A stretch of DNA of 64,000 nt, taken from NCBI RefSeq assembly GCF_007050985.1, contig NZ_VHSF01000002.1, positions 682,001 to 746,000 on the forward strand. Direction: 5' to 3'. The position numbers and the translations under genes were made by a program. The notes under the pieces are model-generated. The model was not told the origin of the DNA and ran no database searches. It saw nothing but the letters and a program-made list of their open reading frames with translations. Below are positions 30,301-38,104 of the stretch, in pieces. Every line of letters starts with the position of its first letter. The stretch's first letter is position 1. The stretch comes from Christiangramia sabulilitoris (GTDB lineage Bacteria; Bacteroidota; Bacteroidia; Flavobacteriales; Flavobacteriaceae).

Positions 30301-30570
30301 AATGACAATCAAAACGTTTTTGCCGCAGATTACTGGAAATTACGTGAGGTTACTTTTGGGTATACTTTACCACAGGAATGGTTAGGAAAAACCGGGGTTA
30401 ATTCTGTAAGATTTAGCGCCTTTGGAAGAAACCTATTGGTTTGGGGATTAGATAACGACAATTTTGATCCTGAAGTAGCAACCGGAGGAAGTGGAAACAT
30501 CCAGGGTTCTGAAGGTGGATCACTACCAAGCACAAGAACTTACGGTCTTAATGTTGAAATTAAATTATAA
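27358..30570 (+). CDS. SusC/RagA family TonB-dependent outer-membrane transporter (pair 1)
   Basis: TonB-driven outer-membrane channel that, with its SusD lid, imports oligomers (glycans or peptides). The start is ATG 27358 (1070 residues); the frame is open upstream to a TTG at 27328 that lies in the promoter. Layout: signal peptide 1-23 (AFVVQVTFAQ), carboxypeptidase-D-like domain at about 25-100 (VSGTVTDDDGLPLPGVNV), TonB-box-like DEVVVTALG at 103-111, plug domain at about 118-255 (GQVAGVQITNNSG; RIVLRGVGS; NKPLIVVDGIPLDNS; LKGGAAAALYGNRANNGAIIITTK) and a beta barrel ending RTYGLNVEIKL. The susD partner starts five bases downstream. No hydrolase is adjacent, so the substrate is unknown. 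Confidence 0.93.
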   Translation: MKTRFSSILTLLLAFVVQVTFAQQQTVSGTVTDDDGLPLPGVNVIVKGTSTGVQTDFDGNYSIEAAQTDVLVFSFIGMKTAEYPVSSTNIVDVVLETDTAQLDEVVVTALGITREKKSLGYASQQLDGEELTRSRNSNALNSLSGQVAGVQITNNSGQLGGSTRIVLRGVGSITQGNKPLIVVDGIPLDNSNYNSNSAQTGSGGYDFGDTGFDINPDDIASMNVLKGGAAAALYGNRANNGAIIITTKSGKKGKAEITVNSGVSFESINIIPQVQKLYGGGGGDNSTIGQSTFDQATIDGTTYNIVQYGVDESWGPRYDPNAQVLHWDAFDPEFPDQYLNPRPWVYPENDKEDFFDTGVSVNNGVAFSLGSEKSTMRLSLNNTQSKGIVPQSELDKTSLNFNGKTELSDRLSVDAGINLTVTDGYNRPAFGYSGNSVILQFFQFGQTQLDYERLKDYKLPDGTQRTWNRISVENGTPRYTDNPYWIINENYAEDKRTRWFGNVGAKYDFTDNFYATAKMYVDQYDFRVATRIAEGSQSQSQYYEADRDFTEINYEAILHYDKSFFDDKLDLNAFAGGNKRDTKFRALIGQTQGGLVVPNIYNLNNSVANPLIDDYDENKQIESVFGSASFGYDDMLYLTVTGRNDWSSTLPEGNNSFFYPSINGSFVFSQVLDADWLSFGKVRGGYAEVGSDTDPYQLRNTYNSRVPFFGSIRYNQPDQNNNPNLKPERKNTWEVGLEMGFLKNRLRFDVTYYDEITEDLITPVQVDPSTGYNSTVANAGKLSNKGIEALVNISPIRTDDFDWNITWNFAKNENELLELLPGVNSLELARFPFNGVTLNAIVGQPYGVIRGTNYVFDDSGNRVVGDNGLYLETPNVENLGSVLPDYNMGFRNSFRYKNFDLGFLIDMQKGGVYRSLTNIWGHYSGILESTAANNIREDGVVVSGVTGDVSFNDDGTYTVTNTAENTTVVPAQRWGQDFFFGNDNQNVFAADYWKLREVTFGYTLPQEWLGKTGVNSVRFSAFGRNLLVWGLDNDNFDPEVATGGSGNIQGSEGGSLPSTRTYGLNVEIKL

Positions 30571-30575
30571 GAAAA

Positions 30576-32165
30576 ATGAAAAACATAAATAAATATATAG
30601 GGCTTTTGTTTCTGGGACTCACCTTCGTCTCTTGCGGAGAGGATATTACAGATATCAATGAAAATCCCAATGCCCCTGAGGTAGTACCTACGAATACTAT
30701 CTTTAATAGTGCAACCAAAGAATTTACAGACGTTTCCAGAAGCTCCTTTAATAATGGACGACTGGTTCTAAACTGGATGGAATACTGGGGACAGAACTCA
30801 TATGCTGATGAAGACCGTTACCTTTATCGCGAAACAAGTGCTGAAGGCTTATATACCAGTACTTACGAGATAGCTACAGATCTTCAGCAAATTCTAATTC
30901 TGAATACAGATCCAGATACGGCAGAAGAAATTTCTGCAGTTGGCGCCAATGAAAACCAAATCGCCGCTGCCAGAATTATGCTGGCATATATGTTCCACCA
31001 ATTGACCAATACCTTTGGAGATGTGCCATATTACTCTTATGGTTCAGATGATCCGGACTTCCAGGCACTAAATGTTTCTGAAGTTCTTTCTCCGGTATTC
31101 GCTTCACAGGAGAAAATATATGCAGACATCCTTAAGGAATTAAGAGAATCTGCTGATATGATCAACACTTCTGAACCAGTATTTACTTCGGGAGACAACA
31201 TCTTTGATGGAGATCCATTAAAGTGGAAAAAATTCGCCAACTCCCTTATTTTAAGAGTAGCAACCAACATCAAAAATGTTGATCAATCTACTTACGAATC
31301 TGCTGTTGCTGAAGCACTGGCTGATGGGGTAATGGAATCTAATGCAGATAATGCCGTACAGGCATACGAATCTGCAGATCCAACAGCGTCTCCATGGTGG
31401 AGAGCATTCGTGGTTGGAGGTAGAACAGATTTCGCCGTAGCCGCACCATTTGTGAACCTTTTAAAAGGTGAAACTGGAGATTACGGCCCGGATGCGAGAT
31501 TATTTGAAATGGCCGCTCCTTATGCTTTGAGCATCGAGCCAATAATTGCTGATTCTTACGAGAGAAGCGAAGACTATGATGATTATGAAGGAGTTCCTTT
31601 TGCTTATCAAAACGCAAACGATCTTCCATTTACAGTATATAGCTTCCCAAGCAGCAAGGTGCTTAGACCAGATTATGGTGAAGTACTTATGGAATATGCT
31701 GAAGTAGCATTTTTGATCTCTGAATATAATGACTGGGATCAAACCAGTTATGAGAACGGAGTTAGAGCTTCTATGGAAAAATGGGGCGTAGCTTCAGATG
31801 AGATCGATTCATTTGTAGCTTCACTTCCTGCTGCGAACGAGGAGAACGTAATTACTCAAAAATATGTTGCTCTTTATATGCAGGCTCACCAGGCTTATGC
31901 AGAATACAGAAGAACAGGATTCCCTGATAGTGACATCCTGCTTCTTCCAGGTGAATCTTATACTTTACCTCCTGTGCAAGCTGCAGAGACAGAAAATGAC
32001 ACCTATACTTTTATCGCAGGTGTTTCTGGCGCAGAAGATCTTCCGGCAAGATTAAGATACCCGGTAGTTTTGCAGACGCTTAATGGCGAGAACAGAGCCA
32101 GTGCCGTATCTGGATTAGATAATGGTGATACAATTTTTAGTAAACTATTCTGGGATGTTGATTAA
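30576..32165 (+). CDS. SusD/RagB-like nutrient-binding lipoprotein (pair 1)
   Basis: Surface lipoprotein that caps the SusC channel and binds the ligand. The 529 residues begin with a lipoprotein signal (LFLGLTFVSC, lipid Cys at about 21) followed by acidic GEDITDINE. The early NENPNAPEVVPTNTIF segment is typical of the SusD-like_2 (PF12771) group. TPR-type helices follow (AAARIMLAYMFHQLTNTFGDVPYY; KWKKFANSLILRVATNI), and the C-terminal part has the conserved YAEYRRTGFPD and a RLRYP end. It is cotranscribed with the susC before it and followed by a strong terminator. Confidence 0.9.
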   Translation: MKNINKYIGLLFLGLTFVSCGEDITDINENPNAPEVVPTNTIFNSATKEFTDVSRSSFNNGRLVLNWMEYWGQNSYADEDRYLYRETSAEGLYTSTYEIATDLQQILILNTDPDTAEEISAVGANENQIAAARIMLAYMFHQLTNTFGDVPYYSYGSDDPDFQALNVSEVLSPVFASQEKIYADILKELRESADMINTSEPVFTSGDNIFDGDPLKWKKFANSLILRVATNIKNVDQSTYESAVAEALADGVMESNADNAVQAYESADPTASPWWRAFVVGGRTDFAVAAPFVNLLKGETGDYGPDARLFEMAAPYALSIEPIIADSYERSEDYDDYEGVPFAYQNANDLPFTVYSFPSSKVLRPDYGEVLMEYAEVAFLISEYNDWDQTSYENGVRASMEKWGVASDEIDSFVASLPAANEENVITQKYVALYMQAHQAYAEYRRTGFPDSDILLLPGESYTLPPVQAAETENDTYTFIAGVSGAEDLPARLRYPVVLQTLNGENRASAVSGLDNGDTIFSKLFWDVD

Positions 32166-32189
32166 TTAAATGATTAACTCCATATTTTC

Positions 32190-32220
32190 AAAAGCCACCC
32201 TACCGGGGTGGCTTTTTTTT
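32190..32220 (+). terminator. Rho-independent terminator after susCD pair 1
   Basis: Ten-bp stem (32191-32200 AAAGCCACCC with 32206-32215 GGGTGGCTTT), five-base loop and eight Ts, 25 bases past the susD stop. Confidence 0.9.
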
Positions 32221-32402
32221 GCCCTAGAAATTCAAAATTAACAGATGTTCACCCGGAAGTGTATTTATAAAATATAAGTTTTTAACAATATTTATAGCAA
32301 TAAAACTTTCCTGTGTATTGAAAGTCAGCTAAATAACATCTGCCCATTGCATTTTTCAATAATTTTCCTACAAATTTCATAATTTATTTAACAAATTTTA
32401 GA

Positions 32403-32432
32403 TTGCTGGTTAACATATTTTTGGCATTTTTG
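32403..32432 (+). promoter_or_regulatory. Promoter of the second susC
   Basis: TTG at 32403-32405, exactly 19 bases, then CATTTTTG at 32425-32432 (one mismatch to TAnnTTTG). It is followed by the leader GGCGTTGGCTAATTCAAA also present at the first susC. The predicted start of transcription leaves a leader of only about 20 bases. The rest of the 294-base spacer (32166-32459) is AT-rich and holds only the pair 1 terminator. Confidence 0.6.
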
Positions 32433-32459
32433 GCGTTGGCTAATTCAAACAAATTAAAA

Positions 32460-35400
32460 ATGAAAGCAAAATTTAGTAGTATTTTGACGCTATTGCTGGC
32501 GTTTGTTGTGCAAATAACCTTTGCGCAAGACCAAACGATTACCGGTACGGTGACCGATGAAGACGGTTTACCTCTACCCGGTGTAAACATCGTAATTAAG
32601 GGCACCTCAACCGGAGTCCAAACTGATTTTGATGGAAATTATACCATATCGGCCGTTCAGGGCGATGTGCTTGTTTTCTCCTTTATCGGTTTAAAAACTG
32701 CCGACTATGTAGTAGGCAACAACAATGTACTAGATGTAGTGATGACTGCAGATTCAGCTCAACTGGATGAAGTTGTTGTGACCGCCATCGGTATAACCCG
32801 AGACGAAAAAGAACTCGGTTATAATGTACAAACCGTGGATGCAGAAACAATTACAACTCAGCCAAATGCCGATGTTGTAAACTCTTTGGCAGGACAAACT
32901 TCTGGTGTTCAAATTGTAAGTTCTTCAGGTGAAGCAGGTGCTTCAACTTTTATGACCATTCGTGGTTCTGCTTCTATTACCGGTAACAACCAGCCGCTTT
33001 TCGTAATCAACGGAATGCCAATTATTTCCGGTGGTGGAAATAGTGGAACAGGTGGAGTGAATACTTCCAGTCGTTCTATTGACATTAACCCAGATGATAT
33101 CGCATCTATATCTGTATTAAAAGGTGGTGCAGCTACTGCTCTTTATGGTGTACGTGCTGCGAATGGTGCAGTTATCATTACTACCAAAAGCGGTAGAAAT
33201 TTAACGAAAAGAAAAATTGAGGTTCATAGCTCGATCGCGATTGACCGTGTATCACAATTACCGGCCAGACAGGATGAATTCGCACAAGGTAATGCTGGTA
33301 ACTGGATTGGAGGATACTTCGCTTCTTGGGGCCCAAGGATTTCAGATTTAGAATATGATGGAGATTCAGATTACAAATGGGATCCATTTGGAAGACTGGT
33401 TCCAGAAGGAACTGGTAACGGTATGCCAGCTCGTGCATATGATGCATATGACTTTTTTCAAACTGGTGTAACTTCTACAAACAGGTTTAGCATTAGTAAT
33501 GGTAACGACCAGGGTAATTATTTCTTCTCTATGTCTAACCTGGACCAGGAAGGAATTATTCCTCAGGATACTTATGGCAGAACTACCATGAGATTAAACG
33601 CTTCAACTAAAATTTCTGAAGCAATTAATTTTGGAGCAGATTTCGCTTATACAAATTCAAGAGCGAATAATATCCAAAAAGGTTCTAACGTATCTGGTAT
33701 TATGCTGGGACTTCTTAGAACTCCGCCTTCTTTTGATAACAGTGCGGGATATGAATTCGCTGATGGTTCTCAAAGAAACTATAGAAATGGTGGAGGTTAC
33801 GATAACCCTTACTGGACAGCGAACAATATTGCCTTTATGGAAGATGTAAATAGATTTACAGGTAATATTAATTTTAGCGCTAAAGTAGCAGACTGGTTCA
33901 ACATTAACTATAATGGTGGTGTAGACTGGTACAATAGAAGATATGTTGATCAGTTCAAGATTGGATCAAGAGGTAACCCTACTGGTTACCTGGGAGAATT
34001 CCAGTCTTACAATGGTATCTTCAACTCAGACCTTTTATTGAACTTCAACCACGATTTCAGCGATAATTTTACTGCTGAATTAACTGTAGGTAACAACCTT
34101 TACAGATCTTACTCTAAATTTTTATTCGGAGATGCAACCGGCCTGGAAATTCCAGATTTTTACCAGCTAAGTAACTCTAGTAACAACACTACTAGTAGTG
34201 GAGTAAGTGAGTTTAAAACAGCAGCTGTTTTTGCAGACCTTAGATTATCTTTATACGACATGTTATTCCTAGGTTTCACAGGTCGTAATGACTGGTCTAC
34301 CACGATGCCAGAGAGCAACCAGTCAGCATTCTATCCTTCAGCTAGTTTAGGATTTATCTTTACAGAACTTGAAGGACTTAAAGGTAATTCTGTATTAAGT
34401 TTTGGTAAATTAAGAGGTTCGGTGGCAAGAACTGCGAACATCGCTTCTCCTTACAATACTTCGAACTACTTCTTCGCTTCTGCAACTGCAGATGGATGGA
34501 CAAATGGAGTTAATTTCCCATACCAGGGACAAACTGCATTCTCTGTAGGTTCAGGTTTAGGTAACCCAGATCTTACACATGAAAACCAGGATACCTGGGA
34601 AGTTGGTGCAGACTTAAGATTCTTTAACAACAGATTAGGTTTAGATCTTACCTATTTTGAGAATGAAAACTCAGATCTTCTTCTTGATGTGCCAATTGCA
34701 GCATCTTCAGGATTTACCTCTACTTTCCTAAACGCTGCGACTATGGAGTCTAAAGGTGTAGAGATCAGTATGAACGCCAGTATTATCGATGCTAAAGATT
34801 TTAACTGGAATGTAAACGCTAACTTCACTAAGATCACGAATAAAGTAACTCAATTGGCAGACGGTGTGGACAACGTATTCCTTGGTGGATTTACTGTACC
34901 TCAGGTTCGTGCAGTTGTTGGAGCTGAGTACCGTAGTATTTTTGGATTTGACTGGTACCGTGACGAACAGGGACGTGTATTGATCAACGATGATCCAACA
35001 GATAACTTCAGAGATGGATACCCAATGGCAGACAACAGAGAAATGGTGCCAATTGGTGACTTTAACCCTGACTGGACTGCAAACATTACAAATGCCTTTA
35101 CTTATAAGAATGCAAGATTATCTTTCCTTCTTGATATAAAACAAGGTGGTATGCTTTATAACGGTACAGCCTTTGCAATGAATTTCTTTGGAACACACGA
35201 AAGAACTGCTAATAGAGAAGTAGTTTACACAGATGCTGGTACCATAGATTTCTCTCAAACTCCGGCAGAAAACATCGTTGTATTTGATGGTGTTTACGGT
35301 AGAGTTGACGCAAATGGAAACCCAGTTGCAACAAATGTAGAAAACGTTACTCCCGTTGTTGAAGACCAGGCTTGGTTCCAGGGACAAGGTAGTAACTTTG

Positions 35401-35666
35401 GTGGTGGACCTTCTGTAGCTGCAATGGAGCCAGCAGACTGGGTAAGACTTCGTGACGTAACTTTATCTTACGATTTCCCTGAATTAGTAAACGGGATTGA
35501 TAATGTACAGGTGTATGCTACCGGAAAGAATCTTTGGTTGCACACTCCTTATACCGGGGTAGATCCAGAAACAAACTTAGGTGGAGCTACCAATGCTCAG
35601 GGTATGGATTACTTTAACAGTCCTGGAACCAAAACCTATTTAATGGGTGTTAAAGTTACTTTTTAA
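32460..35666 (+). CDS. SusC/RagA family TonB-dependent outer-membrane transporter (pair 2)
   Basis: Second SusC-type channel, 1068 residues from ATG 32460; an upstream TTG at 32403 belongs to the promoter and is not used. Signal peptide 1-23 (MKAKFSSILTLLLAF start) is almost identical to that of pair 1, then TITGTVTDEDGLPLPGVNIV, the TonB-box-like LDEVVVTAIG, a plug domain (NSLAGQTSGVQIVSSSGEAG; QPLFVINGMPI; LKGGAATALYGVRAANGAVIITT) and a barrel ending GTKTYLMGVKVTF. Barrel sequence differs strongly from pair 1, so the ligands probably differ. susD follows after 24 bases. Confidence 0.93.
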   Translation: MKAKFSSILTLLLAFVVQITFAQDQTITGTVTDEDGLPLPGVNIVIKGTSTGVQTDFDGNYTISAVQGDVLVFSFIGLKTADYVVGNNNVLDVVMTADSAQLDEVVVTAIGITRDEKELGYNVQTVDAETITTQPNADVVNSLAGQTSGVQIVSSSGEAGASTFMTIRGSASITGNNQPLFVINGMPIISGGGNSGTGGVNTSSRSIDINPDDIASISVLKGGAATALYGVRAANGAVIITTKSGRNLTKRKIEVHSSIAIDRVSQLPARQDEFAQGNAGNWIGGYFASWGPRISDLEYDGDSDYKWDPFGRLVPEGTGNGMPARAYDAYDFFQTGVTSTNRFSISNGNDQGNYFFSMSNLDQEGIIPQDTYGRTTMRLNASTKISEAINFGADFAYTNSRANNIQKGSNVSGIMLGLLRTPPSFDNSAGYEFADGSQRNYRNGGGYDNPYWTANNIAFMEDVNRFTGNINFSAKVADWFNINYNGGVDWYNRRYVDQFKIGSRGNPTGYLGEFQSYNGIFNSDLLLNFNHDFSDNFTAELTVGNNLYRSYSKFLFGDATGLEIPDFYQLSNSSNNTTSSGVSEFKTAAVFADLRLSLYDMLFLGFTGRNDWSTTMPESNQSAFYPSASLGFIFTELEGLKGNSVLSFGKLRGSVARTANIASPYNTSNYFFASATADGWTNGVNFPYQGQTAFSVGSGLGNPDLTHENQDTWEVGADLRFFNNRLGLDLTYFENENSDLLLDVPIAASSGFTSTFLNAATMESKGVEISMNASIIDAKDFNWNVNANFTKITNKVTQLADGVDNVFLGGFTVPQVRAVVGAEYRSIFGFDWYRDEQGRVLINDDPTDNFRDGYPMADNREMVPIGDFNPDWTANITNAFTYKNARLSFLLDIKQGGMLYNGTAFAMNFFGTHERTANREVVYTDAGTIDFSQTPAENIVVFDGVYGRVDANGNPVATNVENVTPVVEDQAWFQGQGSNFGGGPSVAAMEPADWVRLRDVTLSYDFPELVNGIDNVQVYATGKNLWLHTPYTGVDPETNLGGATNAQGMDYFNSPGTKTYLMGVKVTF

Positions 35667-35690
35667 ACAAAATCTTAAGTTATTATAGAT

Positions 35691-37073
35691 ATGAAAAACA
35701 AGATGAATAAAATTAAAGGATTGGCGCTGGCTTTATTTGCTATGCTGATTTCTTTGACAAGCTGTGAAGGCGAATGGATCGATAGCGAGCTAAACATAGA
35801 TCCAGATGCACCCTCAGATGTACCTATGAATTTACTTTTACCAGGAATTCAGCAATCAATGGGTTACAACCTAATGGGGAACAACTCTGTGAGAACCAAT
35901 AACATCTGGATGCAGATTTTTGACGGTGTTTCTCGTCAGTCTTTTACTGAAGCCAGATACCAGTTAACTCCGGCAGATGTAAACAACCTTTGGATCAATA
36001 CGTATACTGAAATGATGATGAACACAACTATTCTTGTACAGAAGTCAAGAATGGAAGGTAGCGAATCACCACACTATACTGGTATTGGCCAGGTAATGCA
36101 GGCAACCACGCTTGGAATTACAACAGATTTATTTGGAGATGTACCTTTTAGTGATGCTTTCGAAGGATCTCGAGGTAACTTAACTCCTGTGTATGATGAG
36201 CAACAAAAGGTTTATGACACTATCTTTACTTTATTAGATAACGCTGTACCTAACCTAAATAGTTCCGAAAATACATTTGCAGTTTCTGGAGATGTGATCT
36301 ATGGAGGAAACTTAGCTAAATGGGAGAAGGCTGCTAATTCAATAAAAGCACGTCACTACCTGCAATTATCTAACGTTCTAGGAAATGAAGCTTACACTAA
36401 GGCTTTAGCTGCAGCTCAGGATGGTTTTGAATCCAATGCTGATGACTACCTGGTTCCCTTTGAAGATTCTAACAGAAACCCTATTTTCCAGTTTATGGAG
36501 CAAAGAGGTGATATTAGAATGGGTGCAACTTTAGTTGACCTGTTAGTGAGTAATGATGATCCAAGATTGGAATTTTATGTTGAAGCTAATGGTGACGGTG
36601 AATTCGTAGGAAGCGAAATTGGCAGCCAGAATGAATCTGCTTCTGCGCCGGGACCTGCTATTGCCGGAACAGATCAAGCAGTAAAATTAATGACTTATTC
36701 AGAACTTAAGTTTATTGAAGCTGAAGCACATTTCAGACTGGGTCAAACCACTGAAGCACAAGCTGCTTATGAAGCTGCTGTTGCTGCCTCTTTATTGAGA
36801 GTAACTGGAGAAGACCAGTCAGACTGGATTGCAAGCAATTTACCAGGAATGACCTTAGAAAGCATTCTTACGCAAAAGTATATTGACGGGGTTGGTACTA
36901 ACCAACCATATGCAGATTGGAGAAGAACAGGCTTACCAAGTCTAGAATTAGCACCTGGTGCAGTAACTTCATCAATTCCAACAAGGTTCCCTTATGCCCA
37001 GAATGAACTGGATTATAACAGGGCTAACGTACCAACTGTGACTATCACAGATAAAGTTTGGTGGGATCAATAA
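35691..37073 (+). CDS. SusD/RagB-like nutrient-binding lipoprotein (pair 2)
   Basis: Ligand-binding lid for the channel above. 460 residues; lipoprotein signal MLISLTSC then acidic EGEWIDSE. NIDPDAPSDVPMNLLLPGIQQ is the SusD-like_2 (PF12771) opening. Other family segments: TTLGITTDLFGDVPFSDAF, KWEKAANSIKARHYLQLSNV, YSELKFIEAEAHFRLG and YADWRRTGLPSL near the C-terminus. A second in-frame ATG four codons later (35703) is an equally possible start. Cotranscribed with the lipoprotein gene that follows 18 bases on. Confidence 0.9.
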   Translation: MKNKMNKIKGLALALFAMLISLTSCEGEWIDSELNIDPDAPSDVPMNLLLPGIQQSMGYNLMGNNSVRTNNIWMQIFDGVSRQSFTEARYQLTPADVNNLWINTYTEMMMNTTILVQKSRMEGSESPHYTGIGQVMQATTLGITTDLFGDVPFSDAFEGSRGNLTPVYDEQQKVYDTIFTLLDNAVPNLNSSENTFAVSGDVIYGGNLAKWEKAANSIKARHYLQLSNVLGNEAYTKALAAAQDGFESNADDYLVPFEDSNRNPIFQFMEQRGDIRMGATLVDLLVSNDDPRLEFYVEANGDGEFVGSEIGSQNESASAPGPAIAGTDQAVKLMTYSELKFIEAEAHFRLGQTTEAQAAYEAAVAASLLRVTGEDQSDWIASNLPGMTLESILTQKYIDGVGTNQPYADWRRTGLPSLELAPGAVTSSIPTRFPYAQNELDYNRANVPTVTITDKVWWDQ

Positions 37074-37091
37074 TCTAAATATTATATAAAA

Positions 37092-37940
37092 ATGAAAAAA
37101 TTTATAATAAACGCTGCATTATTATTGGCTGTTGGAATAGGCTTCACCTCTTGTGACTATGACGAGACCAATTTTGCAGACCTTACAAATGAGTATACAG
37201 GTAATTCTACTTTTTACCTTCAATTTAGTGATGCCGCTCAAAATTTTGAGACATCATTCGACGCCAATGGTCAGCCGGTTGATATCACTACCTCAGTAGC
37301 GATAAAATTGATCGGGCCGCCAAGAACAGAGGATCTGGCTGTAAACTTAAGTTTAGATGCTGCTTCAGATTTTACAAGCGACATGTATGAAATAGGTTCT
37401 ACATCCTTAGTAATCCCGGCTGGAGAAACTTCAGCCTCTACTACTCTGACCTTTTTCGTAAACACTTTACCAGTTGATGAAACTTCAGCATTTATTTTAA
37501 ATATAGATGCAGGAGAAAATACTGCAACTGCCGGAGACGTTTTAACCTACAATGTGTTCAGAACTCCGCCATGTATTCCAATTCCTGGTGTTTACACCAT
37601 TGAAATGACCGATTCTTACGGAGATGGATGGCAGACTGTAGGAGACGGTGGACCAGGTATTACCATTGAAGTTGATGGTGTGATTATAGATGAAGTAGGT
37701 CTATGTTCACCTTACGAGGCACAGAGCCACGATTGTATCGCTGAAGATTCAGCCGGAGTAGACACGGTAGAAATTCCGGAAGGAAGTCTTTTTGCTAAGT
37801 GGGTATTCCCAGGTGATACTTATGGAGAAATAGGATATAAAATCTTTGATCCAAACGGCGTTCTTGTAGCTTCTGCAAATGCAGGAGATGCCACTGCAGG
37901 AACCATTGATGTTCAAGCTTGCGTTGAGGAAGTAGAATAA
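37092..37940 (+). CDS. SusE/DUF1735-like surface lipoprotein with DSYGDGW domain
   Basis: Third gene of the pair 2 operon, likely an extra surface glycan- or peptide-binding protein. 282 residues: lipoprotein signal (AVGIGFTSC, lipid Cys at about 21, then DYDE), an Ig-like domain at about 40-155 resembling DUF1735 (LSLDAASDF, then LVIPAGETSASTTLTFFVNTL), and a second beta domain at about 165-280 with IEMTDSYGDGWQTVGDGG, GSLFAKWVFPGDTYGEIGYKIFDPNG. The Asp/Gly-rich DSYGDGW segment is found in many secreted proteins of the phylum and looks like a Ca2+ or ligand site. Four to five Cys in the second half could form disulfides. It is followed by a terminator. Family assignment of the N-terminal part is tentative. 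Confidence 0.65.
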   Translation: MKKFIINAALLLAVGIGFTSCDYDETNFADLTNEYTGNSTFYLQFSDAAQNFETSFDANGQPVDITTSVAIKLIGPPRTEDLAVNLSLDAASDFTSDMYEIGSTSLVIPAGETSASTTLTFFVNTLPVDETSAFILNIDAGENTATAGDVLTYNVFRTPPCIPIPGVYTIEMTDSYGDGWQTVGDGGPGITIEVDGVIIDEVGLCSPYEAQSHDCIAEDSAGVDTVEIPEGSLFAKWVFPGDTYGEIGYKIFDPNGVLVASANAGDATAGTIDVQACVEEVE

Positions 37941-37962
37941 TCAAAATCCTTTTAATCTTTTG

Positions 37963-37993
37963 AGGCTGCCTAAATTTTAGGCAGCCTTTTTTT
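37963..37993 (+). terminator. Rho-independent terminator after the pair 2 operon
   Basis: Ten-bp stem (37964-37973 GGCTGCCTAA with 37977-37986 TTAGGCAGCC), three-base loop and seven Ts, 23 bases past the lipoprotein stop. Confidence 0.9.
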
Positions 37994-38104
37994 ATGCCCT
38001 TCGCTCAAATTGCTCCCAATTACCAGCGTAAACAGAGAAACAAATAATTTCTTCCTAACTTAATGGTTCGTCTAAGTTTAAAAAATCTAGGCTAAAAAAT
38101 AAAT

